A stretch of 64,000 nt of DNA from Phycisphaerales bacterium (GCA_020831775.1 JAFIFZ010000031.1:64449-128448), one strand, 5' to 3'; shown: positions 29,207-38,416, counted from the stretch's first letter. Notes: generated from the sequence alone by a model not told the origin. Made by a program: numbers and translations.

Positions 29207-30409
29207 TTACCTGCGTCGCCCCGAGCCCAGCAGCGACGCGTCGGCGACCAGCCGGATCGGCAGCGTCGCCTCCGCCTCAGCCCCGGTCGTCTCGTCGCGC
29301 AACCGAACTTTCAGCGTGTACGACCCGACCGTCAGCGACGAAGGCAGCTCGATCTGGTGCACGATGTAAAAGTCGCGCCGCCGGTTGCCGGAGGTGTCGA
29401 TCACCCGGGCGCGGGGCCGGTGCCACGCGAGGAGCTCGTCGGGGCCCGCGTGGTAGAGCAGCAGCTCCTGGGTGACATCCACCGCGTACCGATCGCCCCT
29501 GTCCCGCGACTCTCTCGGATCACGATCGGTGACCTCCCGATGGCCGAACCCGGCGATCTCCGTGTACACAATCACCTGCTGCGACCGCCCCGCCAGCATC
29601 CGCTGCTCCGGGATCGGGTCGATCTTGCCGAACCCCGCGACGCGGGTCGCCAGCGCCAGCTTCGAGATCCGCAGGCCCGCGTCCGCGGCGGTCAGCCTCG
29701 TCTCGGCCTGTTCGAGCACTCGGAGCACGCCCTCGGCCCGCGGGCCGTCCAGCCCCGCAGTCATCCAGCCCCGGACCGTCTCGGCCAGGATCGACGCATG
29801 TGCGGGCTCGACCCCGATGAGCATCGTCCGCAGCTCGGACTCAAACTCGGCGGGCGTGCCGGTCGCCGAAGCGTTCACGCCCGAGAGCAGGGCCAGCCTG
29901 AGGTAGTCCTCCAGCGGGTCGGGCCGGGTCATGGCCCGCTCGCGGAGCAGGTCGCCGAGCTCCGCCGTCGCGCGGGCGATCCGCTCGTCGATCGGGGGCA
30001 GGGGCTCGGGCTCGTCCTTTGCCCGCTCAGAATCGTCGGGCGTGGCCCCCCGCTCCTCGGGCGTTGCGAGCACCGAGATCGGTTGCTCGGGCGGGCGGCG
30101 GCGAGGCTGCTCGGCCTCGCGGACCGGCGTCGGCTGAGACGCGGTGTCGGTCTCCATCCCCGCCAGCGCCTGCTCAAGGCCGAACGAAAGCTCTTCGACC
30201 CAGGCCGGATCGACCCCTTCGGGCTTCTGCTCCTCGTCGGTGCTGGCGCGGCTTCGAGTCTCGGACTCGGCCTTAGCCTGCGCGGCACGGAGGCGGTCGG
30301 CCTCGGCAGCGTCGGGGTTGGCGGCGCAGCCCGAGAGCCAGCACGCCGCACAGGAAAGCGTGGCGGCGAAAAGTCCTGCGGCAAAGACATCGGCGTTGCG
30401 TCGACGCAT
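29207..30409 (-). CDS. Hypothetical lipoprotein
   Basis: A 400-residue protein with an N-terminal signal ending in the lipobox L-S-G-C (Cys28). The next ~100 residues are low-complexity, rich in Glu, Pro and Arg. Residues ~130-230 form helices, and the last ~170 residues look beta-rich: RSQQVIVYTEIAGFGHREV, LLLYHAGPDELLAWH, DFYIVHQIELPSSLTVGSYTLKVRLRDE, which resembles an immunoglobulin-like fold. Lipid-anchored and envelope-facing. I recognise no named family; similar proteins occur in Phycisphaerae as I recall. It sits between holA and clpC on the same strand. Confidence 0.75.
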   Translation of the reverse strand: MRRRNADVFAAGLFAATLSCAACWLSGCAANPDAAEADRLRAAQAKAESETRSRASTDEEQKPEGVDPAWVEELSFGLEQALAGMETDTASQPTPVREAEQPRRRPPEQPISVLATPEERGATPDDSERAKDEPEPLPPIDERIARATAELGDLLRERAMTRPDPLEDYLRLALLSGVNASATGTPAEFESELRTMLIGVEPAHASILAETVRGWMTAGLDGPRAEGVLRVLEQAETRLTAADAGLRISKLALATRVAGFGKIDPIPEQRMLAGRSQQVIVYTEIAGFGHREVTDRDPRESRDRGDRYAVDVTQELLLYHAGPDELLAWHRPRARVIDTSGNRRRDFYIVHQIELPSSLTVGSYTLKVRLRDETTGAEAEATLPIRLVADASLLGSGRRR

Positions 30410-30549
30410 GGATCGGGCCTCCTGCCCTTTGGCCCGGCCCTGAATCAGGCCGGCGGCCCGCCCTCCGGGCGGACCTTCAACCGGTGCGATCGGCGAGGTG
30501 GCGCGCCCGGCTTTGCAATTTCAGGTGACCGCGCCTTCAAGCGGTGGCG

Positions 30550-31557
30550 TCAGGAGTCGCTGATGCCGCAGAATCGCAGGGCGAGCCGCTCGATGTTGCG
30601 GCGGGGGTCGCCCCGGCCGGACTTGAGCGCCGCGTCGGTGCGCATGGCCTCGATCACCAGGGCCCGGGCCCGGGCGGGGCCGAGGCGTTTGGCCAGGCGG
30701 GCGGTGGGCTCGATGCTGTCTCGGGGCCAGATCTTCGCCTGCCCGGCGACCGAGGCGGGGGGCACGCCGCAGGCGATGCCCAGGGCGAAGGCCTCGACCC
30801 GCCTTGCGGCGTCGGTCATCGCGACGCAGACGGTGACGGGGTTCTCGCCCCCGACCTCGATCACCTCGCGGATCGCGTCGAGCGCCCGCTCGGGGTCGCC
30901 GGTCGTCAGGGCGTCGCGGACGGACCAGAAATCGTCCGAGCGGCTCTGGGCGACCAGGGCGCCGACCTGCTCCTGCCCGATCTCGCCGCCCTCGCCGACG
31001 CCCACGCTGAGCTTGGCCAGCTCGGTGTCGAGGCGGACGAGGTCGACGCCCAGGAGCTCGACGAGGAAAGCCGCGGCCTCACGCGTGATGGTCGCCCGGT
31101 GTCGCTTCTCGCAGCGTTTGACGGCCCAATTGACGGCCTGGTGGGGGAGGATGGCGTCGCACTTGTAGATGAAGCCTTTGGCCTCGATGAGCTTGTCGAG
31201 GTTGCCGCTGGTCCACTTTTCGGCCCGCAGGACGAGGGTGGCCTCGTCGCTGGGGTTCTCGGCGTAGCGCTCCATGGCCCGGCGGGCGGTGTCGCCCTTG
31301 ACGAGCTGGTCCGCCTCGTCGACCACGACGAACTTGTGGGCCGCCATCAGGCCGAAGCTGCGGCACTCCTCGATGATGTCCCCCACGCTCGCCGACTGCC
31401 CGTCGAAACGGAAGGTCTGCACCTCGCCGAAGGCGGCCTCGGCGGCCTCCTTCAGGCGGTCGGAGAACTCGGTCTTGAGGAAGGCCTCGGGCCCGTAGAG
31501 GACACAGATCCTCACCGACGCGTCGAAGACCGGGCCTTGTGCGGGCTTTCTGGCCAT
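30550..31557 (-). CDS. holA: DNA polymerase III subunit delta
   Basis: A 335-residue clamp-loader delta subunit that opens the sliding clamp. Seen: ICVLYGPEAFLKTEFSDRL (clamp-opening N-terminal domain in place of Walker A), FVVVDEADQLVKGD, the AAA-like second domain with the LVLRAEKWTSGNLDKLIEAKGFIYKC segment, and C-terminal helices of the collar (VTVCVAMTDAARRVEAFALGIA). Length fits the family. It lacks ATPase motifs as expected. ATG at 31557. Divergent from the FHA kinase gene 127 bases away. Confidence 0.88.
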   Translation of the reverse strand: MARKPAQGPVFDASVRICVLYGPEAFLKTEFSDRLKEAAEAAFGEVQTFRFDGQSASVGDIIEECRSFGLMAAHKFVVVDEADQLVKGDTARRAMERYAENPSDEATLVLRAEKWTSGNLDKLIEAKGFIYKCDAILPHQAVNWAVKRCEKRHRATITREAAAFLVELLGVDLVRLDTELAKLSVGVGEGGEIGQEQVGALVAQSRSDDFWSVRDALTTGDPERALDAIREVIEVGGENPVTVCVAMTDAARRVEAFALGIACGVPPASVAGQAKIWPRDSIEPTARLAKRLGPARARALVIEAMRTDAALKSGRGDPRRNIERLALRFCGISDS

Positions 31558-31684
31558 GGCGCAGAGGATATCCGCGATCTCAGGGGAACCCCCGACGCTG
31601 GGCGGCGAATCCGGAAGTCAGATGACGAGGCGCCCCACGGATTTCAGCATGACGCCATCCGCTCCGACCGGATATCGTCCGGCG

Positions 31685-33379
31685 ATGCTGGTGCTGACCG
31701 TTCTTCAAGGGCCTGACAAAGGGCGACGCTTCGAGCTGCCGGCCAACGAGCCGCAGCTCATCGGGCGGAGCTCTGAGGCGTTGCCGATCACCGACAACAC
31801 GGTGAGCCGCCGGCACGCGGAACTGACGCCCGACAACGGGCTCTGGTTCATCCGCGACCTGCACTCCCAGAACGGGACCTATGTCAACGGGATCAAGATC
31901 GCCGAGCGGACGGTGCTCCGCGCGGGCGACCAGATCCGGGTCGGTGCGACGCTGTTCGTGTTCGGGGCGATGGACGCCTCGGAGCGCGACCTGGTCCGCA
32001 TCCTCAAGCCCGACCAGATCGACGCCGAGTTCGAGCACACGATGCCGAGCAACGAGGATTCGATGATCCTCGCCGAGCCCGAGCCAGCGCTGGCCGCGGC
32101 ACACCACCTCAAGGTGATTTACCGCCTCGTCACGCTCACGGCCCACTCGGTCGAGCGCAACGAGTTGCTCGCGGCCGTGATGGACATGATCTTCACCGAG
32201 ATCGAGCCCGAGCGCGGCTGCATCATGCTCTACAACGACGGGCCGGACCAGAAGCTCGACCCGGCCGCGGTGCGCTACAAGGTCCGCCCCCGCGACGCCG
32301 ACGAAGCCCGCATCCATGTCTCGCGCACGATCCTCCAGCACTGCCTCAAGGCGGGCGAGGGCGTGCTGAGCTCCAACGCGATGAACGACCCGCGCTTCGC
32401 GGCCGGCGACTCGGTGCAGCGCTTCGCCATCCGCTCGGCGATCTGCGTGCCGATCCGCAACAAGGACAAGACCTACGGCGCGATCTATGTCGACAGCTCG
32501 ATGGCCAACTACACCTTCACCCAAGAGCAGCTCGCGCTGATGAACGCGATCGGACAGCACGCGGGCCTGGCGCTCGCCAACGCCGAGCTGACGGGGCAGA
32601 AGATCCACGCCGAGCGCCTCGCCGCGATGGGCGAGACCGTCGCAAGCCTCTCGCACTCGATCAAGAACATCCTCCAGGGCCTGCGCGGCGGGGCGGACCT
32701 CGTCGAGATGGGGCTGAAAAAGGACGACCTCCAGATCGCCCAGGGCGGATGGGGCATCCTCAAGCGGAACCTCGACCGCATCGTCGGGCTGACCTTGAAC
32801 ATGCTGACCTTCAGCCGCCAGCGGCAGGTCGAGATCGAGCTGAGCCAGATCAACGCGCTGATCGAGGACTGCCAGCAGCTCTTGGAAGGCGCCACGAGCA
32901 CCAAGGGCGTGGCGTTGCTGCTGGATTTAGATCCGGAGATGCCGCCGATCCCGCTGGACCACAGCCTGATGCACCAGGCGGTGATGAACCTGATGAACAA
33001 CGCCGTGGAGGCGGTCGAGCCCGGCGACGGGGCGGTGACGGTGCGCACGCAGTACCATGTGCCCGACCCCTTGCTAGGCCAGCAGGCGCCGTATGTGGAT
33101 GTGCAGATCATCGACAACGGGCCGGGCATCCCGCTGGAACGCCAGGACTGGATCTTCGAGCCGTTCCACTCGACCAAGGGGACGAAGGGGACGGGGCTCG
33201 GGCTGGCGGTGACCAAAGGCATCATCGAGGACCACCGCGGACGCATCGAGCTGCGCTCTGCGCCTGGCGAGGGCACGACCTTCCGCGTCGTGCTGCCGGC
33301 GGACTCGTCGGACCTCGTGGATCCGTCGGCGACGGCCGACAGCGGCGCAGCAGACGCGGATCCGTTGCGGGGGATTTGA
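31685..33379 (+). CDS. FHA-GAF histidine kinase
   Basis: A 564-residue soluble sensor kinase. Domains: FHA (1-~95: IGRSSEALPITDNTVSRRHA, SQNGTYVNG), which binds phosphothreonine; GAF (~150-300: GCIMLYN, AICVPI, YGAIYVD); dimerisation helix with the phospho-His at 324 (SLSHSIKN); and HATPase (N435/N439 in MNLMNNAVEAVE, D477-N-G-P-G-I-P, GTGLGLA at 502-508). It has no membrane helix or receiver domain. The tail after ~545 is low-complexity. The start at 31685 follows the FHA fold; the frame is open from 31556. The cognate regulator is not adjacent. A Ser/Thr-kinase link via the FHA is inferred. Confidence 0.93.
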   Translation: MLVLTVLQGPDKGRRFELPANEPQLIGRSSEALPITDNTVSRRHAELTPDNGLWFIRDLHSQNGTYVNGIKIAERTVLRAGDQIRVGATLFVFGAMDASERDLVRILKPDQIDAEFEHTMPSNEDSMILAEPEPALAAAHHLKVIYRLVTLTAHSVERNELLAAVMDMIFTEIEPERGCIMLYNDGPDQKLDPAAVRYKVRPRDADEARIHVSRTILQHCLKAGEGVLSSNAMNDPRFAAGDSVQRFAIRSAICVPIRNKDKTYGAIYVDSSMANYTFTQEQLALMNAIGQHAGLALANAELTGQKIHAERLAAMGETVASLSHSIKNILQGLRGGADLVEMGLKKDDLQIAQGGWGILKRNLDRIVGLTLNMLTFSRQRQVEIELSQINALIEDCQQLLEGATSTKGVALLLDLDPEMPPIPLDHSLMHQAVMNLMNNAVEAVEPGDGAVTVRTQYHVPDPLLGQQAPYVDVQIIDNGPGIPLERQDWIFEPFHSTKGTKGTGLGLAVTKGIIEDHRGRIELRSAPGEGTTFRVVLPADSSDLVDPSATADSGAADADPLRGI

Positions 33380-33380
33380 A

Positions 33381-33397
33381 GCGAGCCTCCGGCTCGC
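33381..33397 (+). other. Hairpin right after the FHA kinase
   Basis: GCGAGCC-TCC-GGCTCGC begins two bases after the stop. The following sequence is G-rich, not T-rich. Confidence 0.5.
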
Positions 33398-33470
33398 GGG
33401 GCGCGGGGTGTGGGGTGTGGGGTGTAGGGCGCGGGGAGTTGGGTGTGGGGCATGGGCGCGGGTTTTGGGG
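33398..33470 (+). repeat. G-rich low-complexity tract, possible G-quadruplex
   Basis: Eleven runs of three or four G within 73 bases, separated by GT, GC or GA-type spacers. It could form several alternative G-quadruplexes on the plus strand. Confidence 0.7.
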
Positions 33471-33503
33471 CGCGAGGAGTAGAGACAACAGCGTCTTTCG
33501 AAG

Positions 33504-33750
33504 TCGCCCCGATGGGGCGATGGGTTGTAGCCACGGGTGGAAGCGTGCGCAGCACGCTGGAACCCGTGGAAAGCGATCAAAAAGAAGAGCCGCTCTGAAG
33601 GAGCGGAGGAATCTGTCGATCAACATCGCGGACGATGGATCGGCCTCTTCCTTTGCCCATTCAGGGCGATCTGTTTCTTTGCGCTGCGACCGACGCCTTG
33701 CGTCGGCCTTCGCTCCACCCGTAGCTACAACCTTGCGCCCCTTGCGGGGC
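33504..33750 (+). repeat. Multi-hairpin element, copy B
   Basis: Same layout as 21289-21538: left hairpin TCGCCCC-GAT-GGGGCGA (33504-33520), 48 bases identical to copy A (33523-33570), terminal inverted repeat ending GTAGCTACAACC, and right hairpin GCCCC-TTGC-GGGGC (33737-33750). The right-hand hairpin differs in sequence from copy A but keeps its pairing. Confidence 0.85.
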
Positions 33751-33985
33751 TTCGAACCATGCGACACGCACCCCTCCGCCGCCCGGCGTTGGACCGTGGC
33801 CCGCACGGACGGACCAGGGGGATCGGCCGGGCCTCTCTGCGGCGAAGGCGACCCCAACGCTCACCAGTCAAAATTCAGCACATCGCTCCTGATCTGCCGA
33901 AGTCATCGCTCGCGGGCGCGATCGCTGCGCCGGCGGCTTTCGTTCTGAATCGTGAGCACAACACCCGATCGCAAAGGGGCTTGGG

Positions 33986-35680
33986 ATGAGCAGCAAGGGA
34001 ACTCCGGCGGCGCTGATGGTCGCTTCGTTGTATCTGATGGGGACAGGCGCTTCCGGCGCGCCGGTGTTCACGACGGTTGTCCTCGACGACTTCCAGACCG
34101 ACGACAGTTATCAGGAGTACTACTTCGGCTGGTCGGCACGGATCGGCCCCGAAGGGCATGTCGCGTACTTCGGCAGCCTCCAACTCCGGGTCTGGGACGG
34201 ATCCGAGACAGTCGTACTCCACCGCGTTGGCGGAGGACTCAACGGGCTCAAGCCGATCGTGAGAACCGGGATCTACCGAGGCCATTTTGGAGAGCGGCCG
34301 GATATGCAGGGGCAGATCCTCGGCATCGATCGCTACGGTGGTGTTTCGGCGGTGTTCTGGGCCGACTACGGGCCGATCCACAACGCCTGGATTCTCGCCT
34401 CCACCACCCTCGACGGGGACTTCCGTGCGATCGTTGCGCCGGAGCATTTGGCGGAAGACCCTGCCGTCATTCGTTCGAGGCCGCAATCCCTGTGGACCAA
34501 CCCGAGACGAACAGCAAGCGGCGCAACGTTCGTGTTTGACACACTGTCAACAGCGACACGATTTGTCAGTACGCTTCGTGTGTTCACGCCTGAACTCGCA
34601 CCAACGACCATCGCGGCGACGAACAGCCCTCCGGCCGGACACGACGCAGAAATCATTCTGCCCTATGCGTTTTCCTCCCTCTACCGAACACCATCTGGGG
34701 GGTCGCTCTTCGACATCGCCGACAGCGGGGGCGTTGTGTTCGGCTGCCGATTCTCAAACGACGCGTGGGCGACCGAGCAGAATGCCGTCGCCAGGCGAAT
34801 GGACGGGGATACACAGCTGATTGTGAGATCGGATGTCTCGCTCGGGGGCGTCATGATGTCCACCATGCTTCTGTTCCCGAACCATCCGGTGGTCAGGATC
34901 AACAACTCGGGCGACACGGTGCTCGCCGGGTGGTTCATCATCGACGGCTCACCCGAAACCCGAGCACTCCTGCTCTCAGAGGCGGGGAGCGAGGCGCCGC
35001 AGGTGGTCGCCGAGTTCGGCCAGCCTCTTCACCTGAGCAACTACAGCAGCGTCGTCTACGATCCTTCCGGCGCGTTCGGCAATGGGGTTTCCCATGCACT
35101 CAGCATCGCCGAAGACGGCTCGTTCATGTTCGGCGTCACCTTAGGTTATGAGCCGTACAGTCCCGCGATCGTCCTCCGAAACTCGTCCGGAGAGATGCGC
35201 ATGCTGCTCGCGCCGGACCCCGACCTTCTCAGCGTGAACGGATCGGTCCGGCACGATTGGCCGCCGCCGATTGTGTCGTTGGACGGCACATCTGCGGCGA
35301 CAGAGTATTTTGTGGATGAAGCCCTGACCGTCTTCCACGCTTCGCCCGCCTCACTCACACGCGTGCTCAGTGTCGGAGACCTTCTTGAAGTCGCCCCCGG
35401 CGATGCACGCCTCGTGACCGACACAAGGCTCCTCGATGTCTACGGCCAACGAGTGCTCGTCAGCGCCGACTTCGACGACGGGACGCGGGGCATGTTCAGC
35501 GTCTTCATCCCAGAGTGCAGGGCCGACATGAATCGGGACGGGGTCGTCGACGCTGATGACTTCTTCCTGTACCTGCAGCTCTTCGCGGCGGGCGATCCCC
35601 GCGCCGACATAAACCATGACGGCGTCATCAACGCCGATGATTTCTTCGAGTATCTCGACCTGTTCGCAGCGGGATGCTGA
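33986..35680 (+). CDS. Secreted GC-type dockerin protein, subfamily A
   Basis: A 564-residue exported protein with a signal peptide (MSSKGTPAALMVASLYLMG, cleavage near GASG-AP). The N-terminus holds the subfamily-A block (F-T-T-V-V-L-D-D-F; GHVAYFGSLQLRVWDGSETVVLHR), the middle carries N-x-x-G-x-x blocks (INNSGDTVLAGW), and the tail is CRADMNRDGVVDADDFFLYL ... DINHDGVINADDFFEYL ... AAGC. It is the only plus-strand member, the other four subfamily-A genes lying at 55-64 kb, and its first loop has Arg in place of Ala-Pro after Cys. Preceded by GGGG and element B; ends 13 bases before the convergent HD-GYP gene. Substrate unknown. Confidence 0.85.
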   Translation: MSSKGTPAALMVASLYLMGTGASGAPVFTTVVLDDFQTDDSYQEYYFGWSARIGPEGHVAYFGSLQLRVWDGSETVVLHRVGGGLNGLKPIVRTGIYRGHFGERPDMQGQILGIDRYGGVSAVFWADYGPIHNAWILASTTLDGDFRAIVAPEHLAEDPAVIRSRPQSLWTNPRRTASGATFVFDTLSTATRFVSTLRVFTPELAPTTIAATNSPPAGHDAEIILPYAFSSLYRTPSGGSLFDIADSGGVVFGCRFSNDAWATEQNAVARRMDGDTQLIVRSDVSLGGVMMSTMLLFPNHPVVRINNSGDTVLAGWFIIDGSPETRALLLSEAGSEAPQVVAEFGQPLHLSNYSSVVYDPSGAFGNGVSHALSIAEDGSFMFGVTLGYEPYSPAIVLRNSSGEMRMLLAPDPDLLSVNGSVRHDWPPPIVSLDGTSAATEYFVDEALTVFHASPASLTRVLSVGDLLEVAPGDARLVTDTRLLDVYGQRVLVSADFDDGTRGMFSVFIPECRADMNRDGVVDADDFFLYLQLFAAGDPRADINHDGVINADDFFEYLDLFAAGC

Positions 35681-35693
35681 TGGCGCGAGATCC

Positions 35694-36890
35694 CTACGCC
35701 GCAATCTGCTGGGCTCTGGGCGGGGCGTCGGGCTCGTAGTAGAGGGCCGAGACATCGCGGCCGCCCGATTTGGAGATCGAGAGTTCCGGGTGCGTGGCCA
35801 GGTCCATCGTCTCGGCGTCGGGGTTGTTTTCCAGCGGGCGGACCGCCGGCCTGCAGGGCAGCTCGCGGTTCGGCGCCACGACGACCGCCGCCCTTCCGTC
35901 CGACAGCGTCACCTTCGTTCCGACGCCGAAGGGCGGGATGATCCGCAGTACGGCGCTGCGCACGATGGGGTCGAACCACCCGTCGAAGCGGTGCGAGGCG
36001 AACTCGTGCAGCGCCTCGACGGGCAGCACGCGACCGCCGCCGTCACGCTCGGCGCTGAGCAGGGAGTCGACGGTGTTCGCCGCCGCGAGCACGCGGCTGA
36101 AGACATGGATCCGCTCGCCCTTGAACGAGGGCACGCCTTCGAGCCTCAGGGATTGCGGCGTCGGCCAGCCCTCGCCGTCCCAACGCTGGTGGTGCATGAG
36201 CACGGTGTTGCGCACCGCGGCGCCGGCGCGGCAGTGCTGGAGCATCTTGAAGCCCACGATTGTGTGCTTCTCGTAGCCCTCGGGCTCTTGGCCGTCCGGA
36301 CCGATCGAGTGCCACGCGCGCACCTCGTCGTGGGCCATGGTCTTGCCGATGTCGTGCAGCAGGCCTGCGAGGCCGAGCTCGGTCAGGTCGGCCGCGGCGC
36401 CCGGGTGCAGCTTCGGTCGCTGGGCGATCAGATAGGACTCCAGCTCCAGACCCAGCACGATGCAGAGGTAAGCGACGCCGGCGCAGTGCGTGAACATCTC
36501 CTCGCCCTTGATCTGCAGGCGGTGGGTCAGGGAGGCGTACGACCTGGCCGTGATCGCCTCGCAGACCAGCTCGGAGATGTTGCGCCGATAGCCGCTGATG
36601 CTCGCGGCCGAGATCGTCTGGCCGGCGACCCGCGCGAAGTTCTTACGCAGGTCGTCGACGAGCGCCTTCTGCGCGCGGTTCAGACCCGTGCCGATCGCCT
36701 TGTCGAGGTCTTCGGTGCCGTCGCAGTTGACCCAGACATCCGAGACTTCCAGCCGTTGGAGCTGGGTGATCATCCGCTCGGTGATCGTGGTGCCGGCGCG
36801 GACCAGCTCCACCTCCGAACGGGAGGGATGAAGGACCGACGCCCCCGCGACCATGCCGCAGGAAAGTTCATCGACTGGAACCAGGAGCAT
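35694..36890 (-). CDS. HD-GYP-type phosphodiesterase-like protein with GWP variant
   Basis: A 398-residue cytoplasmic protein. HD domain: LLH179-D180-IGK, H209 (EKHTIVGFKML), H233-H234-QRWD238-GEGWP243. The usual G-Y-P is G-W-P here. HD-GYP domains hydrolyse cyclic-di-GMP; metal-binding His and Asp residues are kept, so activity is plausible. The N-terminal ~110 residues match the region found ahead of many such domains (LRAGTTITERMITQLQRLEV-like) and hold no receiver. The C-terminal ~100 residues (IPPFGVGTKVTLSDGRAAVVV) look like the accessory domain common after HD-GYP. ATG at 36890 with GGAGGG upstream. Convergent with the dockerin gene. Confidence 0.85.
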   Translation of the reverse strand: MLLVPVDELSCGMVAGASVLHPSRSEVELVRAGTTITERMITQLQRLEVSDVWVNCDGTEDLDKAIGTGLNRAQKALVDDLRKNFARVAGQTISAASISGYRRNISELVCEAITARSYASLTHRLQIKGEEMFTHCAGVAYLCIVLGLELESYLIAQRPKLHPGAAADLTELGLAGLLHDIGKTMAHDEVRAWHSIGPDGQEPEGYEKHTIVGFKMLQHCRAGAAVRNTVLMHHQRWDGEGWPTPQSLRLEGVPSFKGERIHVFSRVLAAANTVDSLLSAERDGGGRVLPVEALHEFASHRFDGWFDPIVRSAVLRIIPPFGVGTKVTLSDGRAAVVVAPNRELPCRPAVRPLENNPDAETMDLATHPELSISKSGGRDVSALYYEPDAPPRAQQIAA

Positions 36891-37147
36891 CCATGCCCTC
36901 CGGCGACTGGCGGTTCAAATCCCCCCGCCGGGGGCTGTCGGGCCGGGTCCGGCAGATGGGGTAGATCGGCCCGCGGAGTGCTGAACTGGATCCCATCCTC
37001 CCGCAGTTGCGTGGTTGCACGCAGCGCCGACGCCCGGACCATCGGAACAGGCGGCGGGGCTTGCCCGGCTTTGCTCGTCGCACATCGGAACACCGTGCCA
37101 ACAACAGACCACCCCGCGTGCAATCGGGGCCGATACCGTTCACCGCC

Positions 37148-38326
37148 GTGCGCACGATCCTCCATGTCGATCTTGATGCGTTCTTCGCGTCTGTCGAACA
37201 GCTCGACGACCCCTCGCTGCGCGGGCGGCCCGTGCTCGTGGGCGGGACGGGGCCCCGGGGCGTTGTGGCCGCGGCCAGCTACGAGGCCAGGGTCTTCGGC
37301 TGCCATTCTGCGATGCCGACCGCGGTCGCGCGTCGGCTGTGCCCGCACGCGGTCGTGGTCAAGCCGAGGGGCGATCGGTACAGCGAACTCTCGCGCCGCG
37401 TCTTTGAGATCATGGAAAGCGCGACGCCGCTGATCCAGCCGCTCTCGATCGACGAGGCGTTTCTCGATGTCTCTGGGTCAGTGCGTCTGCTGGGCGAGGG
37501 ACGGGCGATCGCCGTGAAGCTGCGCCAGCAGATCAAGGCCGAGACGGGGCTGACCGCCTCGGTCGGTGTCGCGACCAACAAGTTTCTCGCCAAGCTCGCC
37601 AGCGATCTTGAAAAGCCCGACGGGCTGGTGGTGATCGAGCCCGAGCGCGTGCGCGAGGTGCTCGACCCGCTGCCCGTCTCGAGGATCCCGGGTGTCGGTC
37701 CTGCCGCAGAGAAACGGCTGCACGCGATCGGCGTGCGCACGATCGGCGACCTGGCGAAACTGCCTGAAACTGTCGCGTCGTCGCGTCTGGGCTCGTTCGG
37801 CTCGCATGTCTGGCGCCTGGCCCAGGGCGAGGACGACCGCCCGGTGACGCCCGACCGCGAGGCAAAGTCGATCGGCCACGAACGCACCTTCGGCGCCGAC
37901 CTGGAAGACCCCGAAGAAGTGCGGGCGGTCATGCTGCGCGAGGCGGAGGATGTCGCCCGTCGCCTGCGCAGGCACGGGCTGCACGCCAAGAGCGTGACGG
38001 TCAAGATCCGTTTCGGCGATTTCAAAACCATCACGCGAGCCGCGACGCTCGAAGAGCCGACGGAATCGACCCGCGAACTCTCGGCCGCGGCGGTCGAGCT
38101 CTTCGACGCGTGGATCGGCAAGGAAGGCTTCCGCCCGGTGCGCCTGATCGGCGTGACTGCTTCGCACCTGTCGAAAGGCTCGGGCGCGCAGCCGGGGCTG
38201 TTCGACCCGCCGGAGGCTCGCGACAAGCGGGCGGCGCTGGACAAGGCGGCCGACGCGATCGCCGAGCGGTTCGGCAAGGACGCGATCCGCAGCGCGCGGG
38301 CGTTGCGCCGGCCGCAAGACCGCTGA
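37148..38326 (+). CDS. dinB: DNA polymerase IV (Y-family)
   Basis: A 392-residue error-prone lesion-bypass polymerase. Catalytic acids: Asp8 (HVDLDAFF) and Asp102-Glu103 (SIDEAFLDV). Thumb helix-hairpin-helix (DPLPVSRIPGVGPAAEKRL), little-finger domain (HERTFGADLEDPEEV, SVTVKIRFGDFKTITRA) and the C-terminal clamp-binding end GAQPGLFDPPE, where Q-x-x-L-F fits a beta-clamp motif. It starts with GTG at 37148; no in-frame ATG is near the polymerase N-terminus. No LexA box could be confirmed upstream. Confidence 0.95.
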   Translation: MRTILHVDLDAFFASVEQLDDPSLRGRPVLVGGTGPRGVVAAASYEARVFGCHSAMPTAVARRLCPHAVVVKPRGDRYSELSRRVFEIMESATPLIQPLSIDEAFLDVSGSVRLLGEGRAIAVKLRQQIKAETGLTASVGVATNKFLAKLASDLEKPDGLVVIEPERVREVLDPLPVSRIPGVGPAAEKRLHAIGVRTIGDLAKLPETVASSRLGSFGSHVWRLAQGEDDRPVTPDREAKSIGHERTFGADLEDPEEVRAVMLREAEDVARRLRRHGLHAKSVTVKIRFGDFKTITRAATLEEPTESTRELSAAAVELFDAWIGKEGFRPVRLIGVTASHLSKGSGAQPGLFDPPEARDKRAALDKAADAIAERFGKDAIRSARALRRPQDR

Positions 38327-38343
38327 GTTGCGGCAAGATAGTC

Positions 38344-38380
38344 GGGCCGCGACGAACGCTGAAACGAATCGCCGCGGCCC
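38344..38380. terminator. Hairpin between convergent dinB and CHRD genes
   Basis: GGGCCGCG (38344-38351) pairs exactly with CGCGGCCC (38373-38380), loop 21. It lies between two convergent stops (38326, 38417) and could serve both, though no T run follows on either strand. Confidence 0.45.
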
Positions 38381-38416
38381 GTGATCCAAGAATCCTCTCC
38401 CGAAGCACTCCGACGC

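Larger units (their letters stand above)
33380..33985. other. Repeat-rich gap
   Basis: 606 bases with no gene: a post-kinase hairpin, an 11-run G-rich tract (33398-33470), multi-hairpin element B (33504-33750), and ~230 unassigned bases up to the dockerin gene. Reading frames inside are repeat artefacts. Confidence 0.7.

Noticed and set aside
33500-33985. Reading frames across element B and its right flank
   Set aside because: They mirror the hairpin repeats, occur in several frames at once, and lack a signal or family.
36841-36936. tRNA-like string (GCCCCCG ... GGTTCAAATCC ... CGGGGGC) overlapping the HD-GYP start
   Set aside because: The outer 7-bp stem pairs, but the T-arm has a C-C mismatch, its spacing to the acceptor is wrong and no D or anticodon arm fits. 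tRNA-Sec was also considered and does not fold.
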